Position numbers and translations under genes: made by a program. Positions 45,155 through 53,592 of a stretch of DNA of 64,000 nucleotides are shown piece by piece (the stretch's first letter is position 1; every line of letters starts with the position of its first letter). The stretch comes from an uncultured Gemmiger sp. GTDB lineage: Bacteria > Bacillota > Clostridia > Oscillospirales > Ruminococcaceae. The stretch is from assembly GCA_944388105.1 (NCBI GenBank), contig CALXHN010000001.1, forward strand, positions 1-64,000, written 5' to 3'. Under the pieces are notes generated by a model. The model was given only the letters and a program-made list of their open reading frames with translations, did not search any database and had not been told where the DNA came from.

Positions 45155-46442
45155 ACAGCCCGCTGTGGCGCCCAAGGCGCGGGAAAAACGCACCATCTGG
45201 GATTACCCGGTGGTTCTGTGGTGCGCGGCGTTGGCCTGTGCCGTGCTGGCCTGGCTGATTGTCACCATGTATTTTGACCAGGAAAGCGATAAGACTGTTA
45301 CCATCAATTCCATCACCTATACCTACCAGTCCAGCACCTACACCAGCCTGGGGCTGGATATCGTGGAAACTCCGGACGTCTCCAATGTGACCGTACGCAT
45401 CAAAGGCAGCGGCACCATTATCGGCGGCATCCGGGAAAGCGATATCATGGTTTATCCCAAGTACTCCACCGTGCGCGGTGCCGGAACCGTGACCCTGGAA
45501 CTGGGAGCACGGTTCATCACCTCGGATTATGACAACCTTGGCATTGAGTTGACGGTGGAGAATCCGACCACCGTCACGGTCGTATTTGACAATGTGAGCG
45601 AAAAGACGGTACGGGTCACCGCGGACACTTCCCAGATCGCCATTGCGGATGGATTTATTCTGAACAGCGCCTCTTGTGTCCCTGCGGAAGTCACCCTGAC
45701 CGGTCCCACCACTGAACTGGAACAGATCGATTCCGTGGTGGCCACCGTGGCTTCGGATGAAAAGCTGGATGATTCCATCACCCTGGATGCCGGACTGGAA
45801 ATGCGGGATGCCAACGGCAATGCGGTGGCACCGCAATATACCACCATGGACAGTGATTCTGCCGCCGTCACCCTGAATGTACTGCAGGTGCGGGAACTGC
45901 CGCTGACCGTGGATTTCATCGGCCTGCCCAGCGGGTTTGATGTATCCAGCCTGAAATATTCTTTGGACCGCAGTACCCTGCGGGTGGCGGGACCGGCCCG
46001 GACGATCAGCAAACTGAATGAGCTCAGCGTGGCCAGTCTGGACCTGAGCCAGAGCTTTGCCTTTGACCGGGATTACCAGCTGGCGGTGGAACTGCCAGAC
46101 GGTATCGTATCCCAGGATGGCATCACCACCGTTACGCTGACCTTTGACACCACCAATATGACCAGCACCACCCTGAATGTCTCCAACATCCGGGTCATCA
46201 ATGTGCCCAGCGACGCCCAGGTGGATGTGCTGACCAGCCGTATCAGCAATGTGACCCTGTATGGTCCGGCGGATGAGATCGCCGAGCTTTCGGCGGACAA
46301 TGTGATGGCACAGGTGGACTGCCAGAGCATCTCGGTCACTGCCGGTCAGCAGACACTGCCCGTGAACATCCAGATCCCCTCGTCCAGCCGTATTTTTGCG
46401 GTGGGCAGCTACACGGTGCAGTGTGCCATCACCACACAGTAA
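45129..46442 (+). CDS. cdaR: CdaR, YbbR-domain regulator of CdaA
   Basis: A 437-residue protein with one N-terminal membrane helix (about 27-50) and an extracytoplasmic part made of about four YbbR repeats (repeated pattern of LxV followed by xVxGxxxxVxxI, e.g. VTLTGPTTELEQIDSV and LRVAGPARTISKL). It binds and modulates CdaA. AAAGGAGG lies before the ATG at 45129 inside the end of cdaA, so they are co-translated. Next comes an FAD oxidoreductase rather than glmM. Confidence 0.9.
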   Translation: MPFNKKKTEQPAVAPKAREKRTIWDYPVVLWCAALACAVLAWLIVTMYFDQESDKTVTINSITYTYQSSTYTSLGLDIVETPDVSNVTVRIKGSGTIIGGIRESDIMVYPKYSTVRGAGTVTLELGARFITSDYDNLGIELTVENPTTVTVVFDNVSEKTVRVTADTSQIAIADGFILNSASCVPAEVTLTGPTTELEQIDSVVATVASDEKLDDSITLDAGLEMRDANGNAVAPQYTTMDSDSAAVTLNVLQVRELPLTVDFIGLPSGFDVSSLKYSLDRSTLRVAGPARTISKLNELSVASLDLSQSFAFDRDYQLAVELPDGIVSQDGITTVTLTFDTTNMTSTTLNVSNIRVINVPSDAQVDVLTSRISNVTLYGPADEIAELSADNVMAQVDCQSISVTAGQQTLPVNIQIPSSSRIFAVGSYTVQCAITTQ

Positions 46443-46466
46443 AAAAGAAGGAGAAAATACCCGAAA

Positions 46467-48065
46467 GTGCTCTTGGTACGCAATATCCGCTTGCCGCTGA
46501 CCTGCTCCGATCCGGAGGCAGAGGCCGTGCGGCGGGCACTCAGGATCCTCCGTCTGCCTGCCGGAAACGCAGCAGGCGGCGGCATCGCAAAACTCTCGGT
46601 GGATGCCCGACACGGAACCCCCGTTCTGGTCTACACCGTCGCCATCACGCTCAACGACGAGGGTGAGGAATCGGCTTTGGCCGGGGCCTCGCCCTGTGTC
46701 TGTTTCACACGCAAGCCGGAATTTCATTTTCCGGTAGGAAAAAATCCGCTGCCTCACCGTCCGGTGGTGGTGGGCCTGGGACCGGCGGGGCTGTTCGCAG
46801 CCTTGCTGCTGGCACGCCACGGATACCGCCCCCTGGTGCTGGAACGGGGCCCTGCCCTGGAACAGCGGGTGCAGGCGGTGCACGCCTTTGAAGCAGGCGG
46901 CCGTCTGGACCCGGAGGCCAACATTCAGTTCGGGGAAGGCGGTGCCGGTACCTTTTCGGACGGAAAACTCACCACCCGCACCGGCGATGCCCTGTGTGCC
47001 TATGTCACCGAGACCTTCCTCAAACACGGCGCGCCGCAAGACATTGCTTGGCGGCAGAAGCCTCATGTGGGCACGGACCTGCTTCGGGGCGTTATTGCGG
47101 CCATCCGGTCGGAGATCGAATCCCTGGGCGGCACGGTCCTCTTCAACACAAAACTCACCGGGATCGAGACCCGCGGCGGCTCTGTCTGCGGGGTGATGAC
47201 CACGGCCGGAGAGTTTGCCTGTGAACAGCTGATCCTGGCTGTGGGGCACAGTGCCCGGGATACCTTCACCATGCTGGACCGGATGGGTCTGCCCCTGGAA
47301 TGCAAGCCGTTTTCGGTGGGCTTCCGGGCGGAACATCTGCAAACCGAAATCGAGCGCAGTCTCTATCATGGGGCAGCCGGACATCCGGCGCTGCCCCGGG
47401 GCGAGTATCAACTCAGCCAGCATGTGGATGGCGGCCGCTGCGTATATACCTTCTGCATGTGCCCCGGAGGCACCGTCTGCGCCGCGGCCAGCGAGGAAGA
47501 CGGGGTCGTCACCAACGGCATGAGCCTGCATGCCCGGGATGGCCGCAACGCCAACGCGGCGGTGGTGGTCAGTGTGGACGGCCGGGACTTTGACAACGAC
47601 CCCGCCAAGGCGGTGGCTTTCCAGCGGCAGCTGGAACAGGCCGCTTTCAGGGCGGGAGGCGGCAGCTACGCTGCGCCCGCCGAGACGGTGGCTAGCTTCC
47701 TGCAGGGAAAAGGCCGTCTGGACCTGGGCGCCGTGCAGCCCACCTACCCGCGGGGCGTGGTGCCCTGTGATCTGGGCAGCCTTCTGCCCGACGAACTATC
47801 CTCCGCCCTGCGCCAGGGGCTGACCGCTTTCGGCCGCAAGATGGCCGCTTACCGTGCCCCCGACGCGGTGCTCACCGGTCTGGAGACCCGTACCTCCAGC
47901 CCGCTGCGGCTGGTGCGGGGGCAGGATTTCCAGTGTCTCTCCCTGCCGGGATTATACCCCTGCGGTGAGGGCGCCGGCTATGCGGGCGGCATCATGACCG
48001 CCGCCGTGGACGGCCTGCGCTGCGCCGCTGCCCTGATGGAACGCAGCGCGCCGCCCCGCGGCTGA
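46467..48065 (+). CDS. FAD-dependent oxidoreductase (COG2509-type)
   Basis: A 532-residue flavoprotein. An N-terminal alpha-beta segment (1-90) resembles the RNA-binding-like cap seen in this family. The FAD-binding Rossmann motif is VVVGLGPAGLFAALLLARHG (about 99-118), and VLERG ends the second strand. GEGGAGTFSDGKLTTRT is the diagnostic family motif, and the C-terminus has GLYPCGEGAGYAGGIMTAAVDG. Substrate is not known for most members. Start is GTG at 46467, 13 bases after AGGAG; the TTG at 46473 is an alternative. It lies 24 bases after cdaR in the same run. Confidence 0.88.
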   Translation: MLLVRNIRLPLTCSDPEAEAVRRALRILRLPAGNAAGGGIAKLSVDARHGTPVLVYTVAITLNDEGEESALAGASPCVCFTRKPEFHFPVGKNPLPHRPVVVGLGPAGLFAALLLARHGYRPLVLERGPALEQRVQAVHAFEAGGRLDPEANIQFGEGGAGTFSDGKLTTRTGDALCAYVTETFLKHGAPQDIAWRQKPHVGTDLLRGVIAAIRSEIESLGGTVLFNTKLTGIETRGGSVCGVMTTAGEFACEQLILAVGHSARDTFTMLDRMGLPLECKPFSVGFRAEHLQTEIERSLYHGAAGHPALPRGEYQLSQHVDGGRCVYTFCMCPGGTVCAAASEEDGVVTNGMSLHARDGRNANAAVVVSVDGRDFDNDPAKAVAFQRQLEQAAFRAGGGSYAAPAETVASFLQGKGRLDLGAVQPTYPRGVVPCDLGSLLPDELSSALRQGLTAFGRKMAAYRAPDAVLTGLETRTSSPLRLVRGQDFQCLSLPGLYPCGEGAGYAGGIMTAAVDGLRCAAALMERSAPPRG

Positions 48066-48103
48066 AAAAACGTACCCGCCAAAAAGGAAAGGAATCAAAC
48101 GAT

Positions 48104-49291
48104 ATGCCTCCCAGAAATCCCTATCAGGACCCGGACGGCCCTGCCCAAGAGCAAGAAAATACCTCTCCCCGGGGATCTTATACAAGTATTCCGGATCTGG
48201 ACGATGCGGTCAGTGAGATCGTGCAGGCCGGCACCCAGATCGGGTCCGGCGTGTTGGACGGTCTGGCCGGCGTGGTCCAGTCGGTGGGAGATGCCATCCG
48301 CAGCCGTGGCGTGGAAAACAAGAATGTCCCTTTTGAAACCTGGCGCCAGCGGATGGACCGCAAATTGAAAAACAGCGATCAGGACGGCTATCTGGGCATG
48401 GCGGTGGCAGGCTGGATCTTCGCCGGAGGCTTCGGCATCGCGGCGCTGGTCATGTTCATTCTGGCCATGGTAGGCCCCCAGGCTATGGGCATGCTGCCCG
48501 AAGAACATGTGGTTTTTCCCGTGCTGGCGGCCTGCTTTGCCCCGATGGCGGTCGGGTTCAGCGTTATGGGGGTCTTCGGTGTCCGGCTGTGGGGCCGGTA
48601 CAATCGGCTGCGGGGCTATCTGCGGGCTGTCCGGGACTGGACCTGGGACATTTCTGCCATAGCCCGGGATACCATGCAGCCACAGGACCGGGTCCGGGAG
48701 GAACTGCAAAAAGCCATCGCAGACGGAAAAATTCCCGGTGCGCTGGTCTCTTCGGACGGGAAGACCCTTTACCTGAACGATGCCCTGTACACTCCGCCGG
48801 CACCCCAGCCGGAACCGGTGCCGCAGGACAAGCCGGAACCGGTTCCGGCGGACAGCCTGCGCCGGGAGGGCGTGGACTTTCTCAACTACCTGCGGGCCTG
48901 CCGGGGGCGTCTGGGAGAGACCGCCGATGAAGAGATCATCGCCATGCAGAAAACCTGCGGTGCCATTCTGGGCTTTGCCCATAACCATCCGGACCAGCAG
49001 CCCCGGCTGCGGCGGTTCCGGGAATACTATCTGCCCACCACCCGAAAGCTGCTGGACACAGCCCTGGGCCTGGGGGATACGGATGCGGCTGCCGCTGACA
49101 AGATCCGCGGCGAGATCACCGGCATCCTGCACACCCTGAATCTGGCCTACACCAAGCTGTACGAAACGCTGTTGCAGGATGTGAGCCTGGATGTTTCCAC
49201 CGAGATCGACACCCTGGAAACCATGCTGCGCCAGGACGGCCTGACCCATGATTTCGGGCAGGATTTCGGCACCGGGACCAAGACTGTATGA
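48104..49291 (+). CDS. XpaC-like membrane protein (5-bromo-4-chloroindolyl phosphate hydrolysis family)
   Basis: A 395-residue protein. A polar N-terminus contains a predicted amphipathic helix (about 30-70), two helices span about 98-120 and 133-160, and a long C-terminal cytoplasmic part (about 165-395) follows with a proline-rich spacer (PPAPQPEPVPQDKPEPVP region). The layout and the late helical domain match XpaC-family proteins, named for a phenotype in Bacillus; no catalytic residues are established. AAAGGAAAGGA precedes the ATG. In other bacteria xpaC neighbours telA; no telA is here. recJ follows after 27 bases. Confidence 0.7.
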   Translation: MPPRNPYQDPDGPAQEQENTSPRGSYTSIPDLDDAVSEIVQAGTQIGSGVLDGLAGVVQSVGDAIRSRGVENKNVPFETWRQRMDRKLKNSDQDGYLGMAVAGWIFAGGFGIAALVMFILAMVGPQAMGMLPEEHVVFPVLAACFAPMAVGFSVMGVFGVRLWGRYNRLRGYLRAVRDWTWDISAIARDTMQPQDRVREELQKAIADGKIPGALVSSDGKTLYLNDALYTPPAPQPEPVPQDKPEPVPADSLRREGVDFLNYLRACRGRLGETADEEIIAMQKTCGAILGFAHNHPDQQPRLRRFREYYLPTTRKLLDTALGLGDTDAAAADKIRGEITGILHTLNLAYTKLYETLLQDVSLDVSTEIDTLETMLRQDGLTHDFGQDFGTGTKTV

Positions 49292-49318
49292 TTGTGAATT
49301 TATAAGGAGAGAACCGCT

Positions 49319-51364
49319 ATGAACTACCGTGCCTGGCAGTTGAATCAAGCTGCCGATCAGGACGCCGAAGCCCTGCACGCCGAAGGCTTCGGCGTGCTGC
49401 TCAGCCGTGTGCTGGCGGCGCGCGGGGTCCATACGGCCGAAGCCGCGCATCACCTTCTGGATGGTCGGGATGAACTGACCGATCCCTTTTTGCTCAAGGA
49501 CATGGACAAGGCGGTGGAACGCATCCAGCGTGCGGTGGAAGAAGGCGAGCCCATCGTCATTTTTGGCGACTACGATGTGGACGGCGTCTCGGCAACGGCC
49601 ATCCTGTTTGAGTGCCTGTCCAACCAGGGGGCGCAGGTTCGCTGCAAACTGCCCAGCCGGGAAGGCGGGGGATATGGTCTGAATGCCGATATACTCAAGC
49701 GATTGGCAGAAAAGGGATACACGCTGGTGGTGACGGTGGACAACGGCATTGCCGCTGTGGAGGAAGCCCGCTGCGCAAAGGAGCTGGGCATAGATCTGGT
49801 CATCACCGACCACCATCTGCCGGGGGAGGAACTGCCGGAGGCGGTGGCCGTGGTGGACCCCAACCGGGCCGATGACGAAAGTCCCTTCAAATTCCTGTGC
49901 GGTGCCGGGGTAGCATTCAAACTTTGTGCTGCTCTGGAAGGCTGCGACCCCGCCGAATTGTTGGACATGTTCGGGGAACTGGCGGCCCTGGGGACCATTG
50001 CGGATGTAATGCCCCTGATCGGAGAAAACCGCACGCTGGTGCGGGAAGGGCTGGCGGTCCTGCAGGAGACCATGCGGCCTGGTCTGCAGGCGCTGCTGGA
50101 AAATGCCGGGTATGCCGGCAAGCCTGTCACCGCGGAAACGGTCAGTTACGGCCTTGCCCCGCGGCTGAATGCTGCCGGTCGGATGGATACGGCCGCAGTG
50201 GCACTCAAGTTGCTCCTGTGTGAGAATGAGGAACAGGCGGCCGGTATTGCGGCACGCCTGAGTGAAATCAACGCGGAACGCCAGCAGACGGAGCAGCAGA
50301 TCCTGGCGGCGGCGCTGGAAACCATCCAGGCCGATCCTGCCCGCACCCATGACCGGGTTCTGGTGGTATCGGGGGAGGGCTGGCATCCCGGCGTTATCGG
50401 CATTGTGGCCAGCCGTCTGATGGAACGGTATGGCCGTCCGGCTATCGTCATCTCCACCGAAAACGGGGAAGGCCGCGGCAGCGGCCGTGCACCGGCGGGC
50501 TTTAACCTTCATGCCGCGCTGGCAGCCTGCTCCGCCTGCCTTATCCGCAGCGGGGGCCATGCGGCGGCAGCCGGTCTGCTGGTGGAAGAAGAAAAAATCA
50601 GTGTTTTCCGTGCGGCCGTCAATGCCTGGGCCGCCAAGGAATATCCGGTGCCGGAACCCAGCTCTCTCAAACTGGACGCAGCCGTGAATCTGGCAGAACT
50701 GGACCTGACCTCGGTGCGGGAACTGTCCCGTCTGGCTCCCTTCGGAAGCGGAAACCCGGTGCCGCTTCTGCTGGTGGAAAATGCCGTGGTGGACGGCTTG
50801 TGGCCTTTGGGCAGTGAAGGCAGGCACACCCGGGTGCGCCTGCGTCAGGGCGATTCAGCCTGCTTTGTCTCGGTCTTCGGCACCGCGCCGCAGGAGCTGG
50901 TCTATCAGCCGGGGGCGGTGGTGGATGCCGCCATTGAAGTCAGTGTCTTTCAGGGCAGAAACGGTCCGATGGTGTCGGCACACTGCAAGGCCATGCGTCC
51001 GGCAGGGCTGGGTAACGAACCGGCCCGTCAGGCTGCGGCCTTTGATGCGGTCTGCGGCGGCACTTCGCTGCCGCCTGATCGTGCCGCAGCGTTTTTGCCG
51101 GACCGCAATGATACAGCCACGCTGTACCGTCGCATTCGGGCGGGAGGCGTACCGGCGGATGACCTGCAGCCCGTATTTGCGGCATCCGGGCCGCAGAACA
51201 CCGGCAAAACGCTGGCCAGTCTGACCGCCTTGTATGAACTCGGACTGGTGGAACTGCAAAACGGGCGCTGGATGCCGGCGGCTGTCACCGGTAAAAAGAA
51301 TCTGGATGATGCGCCTATCCTGCAAAAGCTGCGGGCTATGGCGGCAGGGTCGGAGGGAACGTGA
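49319..51364 (+). CDS. recJ: single-stranded-DNA-specific exonuclease RecJ
   Basis: A 681-residue 5'-3' exonuclease for recombination and repair. The DHH phosphoesterase motifs are GDYDVDGVSA, DNGIAA and ITDHHLPGE; the DHHA1 domain has GWHPGVIGIVASRL and GRGSGRA with SGGHAAAAGL. An OB-fold and a C-terminal extension (about 560-681) ending in a helix-turn-helix-like segment (SLTALYELGLVELQNGRW) follow. AAGGAGAG lies 10 bases before the ATG. It precedes rel, a pairing common in Firmicutes (recJ-apt-relA), although apt is missing here. Confidence 0.94.
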   Translation: MNYRAWQLNQAADQDAEALHAEGFGVLLSRVLAARGVHTAEAAHHLLDGRDELTDPFLLKDMDKAVERIQRAVEEGEPIVIFGDYDVDGVSATAILFECLSNQGAQVRCKLPSREGGGYGLNADILKRLAEKGYTLVVTVDNGIAAVEEARCAKELGIDLVITDHHLPGEELPEAVAVVDPNRADDESPFKFLCGAGVAFKLCAALEGCDPAELLDMFGELAALGTIADVMPLIGENRTLVREGLAVLQETMRPGLQALLENAGYAGKPVTAETVSYGLAPRLNAAGRMDTAAVALKLLLCENEEQAAGIAARLSEINAERQQTEQQILAAALETIQADPARTHDRVLVVSGEGWHPGVIGIVASRLMERYGRPAIVISTENGEGRGSGRAPAGFNLHAALAACSACLIRSGGHAAAAGLLVEEEKISVFRAAVNAWAAKEYPVPEPSSLKLDAAVNLAELDLTSVRELSRLAPFGSGNPVPLLLVENAVVDGLWPLGSEGRHTRVRLRQGDSACFVSVFGTAPQELVYQPGAVVDAAIEVSVFQGRNGPMVSAHCKAMRPAGLGNEPARQAAAFDAVCGGTSLPPDRAAAFLPDRNDTATLYRRIRAGGVPADDLQPVFAASGPQNTGKTLASLTALYELGLVELQNGRWMPAAVTGKKNLDDAPILQKLRAMAAGSEGT

Positions 51365-51418
51365 CCCTGCCGACGGCAGCACGCAAGCGATAAACCAAAA
51401 CCAGGGGGAGGAACCGAA

Positions 51419-53587
51419 ATGGAAAACGAAGTCAAAATGCCCATTACCTATGAGCAGCTCAAACAGGATATGACCGAAAGCGGACGGCCATATGACTTTG
51501 CGATGATTGACCGTGCCTATGAACTGGCAAATTCGGCCCACAGCGGACAGCGGCGCCGCAGCGGCGAACCCTATATCTGCCATCCGCTCTCGGTGGCCCG
51601 GATCCTGGTGGAACTGGGGATGGACAGTGAGAGCATCGCCGCCGCCCTGATGCACGATGTGGCCGAGGATACGGCCGTGGGGATTGATGAGATCCGCTCC
51701 AAGTTCGGCAATGAAGTGGCGCTTCTGGTGGACGGTGTTACCAAACTGACGCAGATCAAGTTCTCCAATGTGGAGGACCGTCAGGCAGAGAACCTGCGCA
51801 AGATGCTGCTGGCCATGAGTCAGGACGTGCGGGTCATGATCATCAAGCTGTGTGACCGCCTGCACAATATGCGCACCGGGGATGCCTGGCCGGAGCAGAA
51901 GCGCCGGGACAAAGCGCTGGAAACCATGGAGGTGTACGCTCCCATTGCACACCGTCTGGGAATTTCCAACATCAAGGAAGAGCTGGAAGACCGCAGCCTG
52001 CATTATCTGGACCCTATTGGTTATGAAACCATCCGGTCTCTTTTGAACAAGCACGGCGACGCCTTTCTGGAGGATGTCTGCCAGACCATCCGGGAACACC
52101 TGGAGGATAACGGAATCGAGAACGCCACCATCCGCCACCGGGTCAAGAGCATCTACGGCATTTACCGCAAGATGTATATGCAGAATAAGGACTTTGAGGA
52201 AATTTATGATGTATACGCGGTGCGTATCATCATCAACACGGTGGCGGAATGCTACACGGCGCTGGGCCTGATCCATGATATGTATCATCCGCTGCCCAAC
52301 CGGTTCAAGGATTACATCTCCACGCCCAAGCCCAACGGATACCAGAGTCTGCACACCACCGTGATCGGTCACGAAGCCATTCCCTTTGAGGTGCAGATCC
52401 GTACCTGGGACATGGACCGCATGGCGGAGTACGGCATTGCCGCTCACTGGAAGTACAAAGCGGGCATTTCCACCAGCAACGAAAAGCTGGAAGAACGTCT
52501 GGCCTGGGTCCGCCGTCTGCTGGAAAGCCAGCGCTCCAGCGTAGATGCCACCGATCTGCTCAGTGATATCAAGTCCGACCTGCTGCCGGAAGAAGTCTTT
52601 GCTTTTACCCCTCGCGGAGATGTGATCAATCTGCCTGCCGGAGCCACCGTCATCGACTTTGCCTACGCCATTCATTCGGCGGTAGGAAACCGGATGATCG
52701 GGGCCAAGGTCAACAACCGCATTGTGCCCATTGACCATAAGGTTGCCACCGGTGAGATCATCGAGATCATCACCGGACCGGAAAATCGCGGACCTTCCCG
52801 CGACTGGCTCAATATTGTCAAGACCAGCGAGGCCAAGAACAAGATCCGGAACTGGTTCAAGAAAGAACGCCGGGAAGAGAATATTGCCGAAGGCAAGGAA
52901 GCCCTGGAACGGGAGATGCGCCGCAACCTGATGACCGTCCCGGCGGAACAGTACGACGACTTTATGGCATCGCTGGCCAAGCGCAACCACTGCAATACGG
53001 TGGAGGAGATGTACGCCACCATCGGGTACGGCGGGCTGCAGATGGCCCGTGTGCTGCCCAAGCTGAAAGACGAGTACAACCGTCTGAAAGCCTCCGAGCC
53101 CAAACCCATTACGGTGGATGTCAAAAAGGTCCACTCCACTGCCGGGGTGGTGGTGGAAGGCATCGACAACTGCCCCATCAAGTTTGCCAAGTGCTGTTCG
53201 CCCCTGCCCGGTGACGAAATCATCGGTTTTGTTACCCGTGGCTTCGGCGTGTCCATCCATAAAAAAGACTGCGGCAATGTGCGTGAGAGCATGAAATCCC
53301 CCGAAAATGCCGGCCGCTGGGTGCGCGCCTATTGGGCAGACAATGTCCGGGAAGATTACAAAGCTACCCTGGAACTGGTCTGCATGGACCGTGCCAATCT
53401 GGTTTCGGATGTGGCGCTGGCGCTGGGCGATATGCGTGTGCCCATCTATTCCATGGATGCCCGCGCCGCGGACCAGGGGCGTGCCCGCATGTCCCTGACC
53501 ATCGGCATCAATAATACCGAACATCTGAACAATGTGGTCCTGCGCCTGCAGAAGGTCCGGGATGTGATGTCGGTGACCCGTATCTGA
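51419..53587 (+). CDS. rel: bifunctional (p)ppGpp synthetase/hydrolase Rel
   Basis: A 722-residue stringent response enzyme with HD hydrolase (about 40-190; His79-Asp80 in LMHDVAED), synthetase (about 240-350; VYAVRIIIN, TPKPNGYQSLHT), TGS (about 395-455; FAFTPRGDVINLPAGATVIDFAY), helical and zinc-finger-like segment (CPIKFAKCCSPLPGDEIIGFVTRG) and ACT (about 650-722) domains. Both active sites look intact, so it should make and degrade (p)ppGpp. GGGGGAGG precedes the ATG. It lies between recJ and a DUF6311-like gene that starts 5 bases after its stop. Confidence 0.96.
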   Translation: MENEVKMPITYEQLKQDMTESGRPYDFAMIDRAYELANSAHSGQRRRSGEPYICHPLSVARILVELGMDSESIAAALMHDVAEDTAVGIDEIRSKFGNEVALLVDGVTKLTQIKFSNVEDRQAENLRKMLLAMSQDVRVMIIKLCDRLHNMRTGDAWPEQKRRDKALETMEVYAPIAHRLGISNIKEELEDRSLHYLDPIGYETIRSLLNKHGDAFLEDVCQTIREHLEDNGIENATIRHRVKSIYGIYRKMYMQNKDFEEIYDVYAVRIIINTVAECYTALGLIHDMYHPLPNRFKDYISTPKPNGYQSLHTTVIGHEAIPFEVQIRTWDMDRMAEYGIAAHWKYKAGISTSNEKLEERLAWVRRLLESQRSSVDATDLLSDIKSDLLPEEVFAFTPRGDVINLPAGATVIDFAYAIHSAVGNRMIGAKVNNRIVPIDHKVATGEIIEIITGPENRGPSRDWLNIVKTSEAKNKIRNWFKKERREENIAEGKEALEREMRRNLMTVPAEQYDDFMASLAKRNHCNTVEEMYATIGYGGLQMARVLPKLKDEYNRLKASEPKPITVDVKKVHSTAGVVVEGIDNCPIKFAKCCSPLPGDEIIGFVTRGFGVSIHKKDCGNVRESMKSPENAGRWVRAYWADNVREDYKATLELVCMDRANLVSDVALALGDMRVPIYSMDARAADQGRARMSLTIGINNTEHLNNVVLRLQKVRDVMSVTRI

Positions 53588-53592
53588 AAGCC

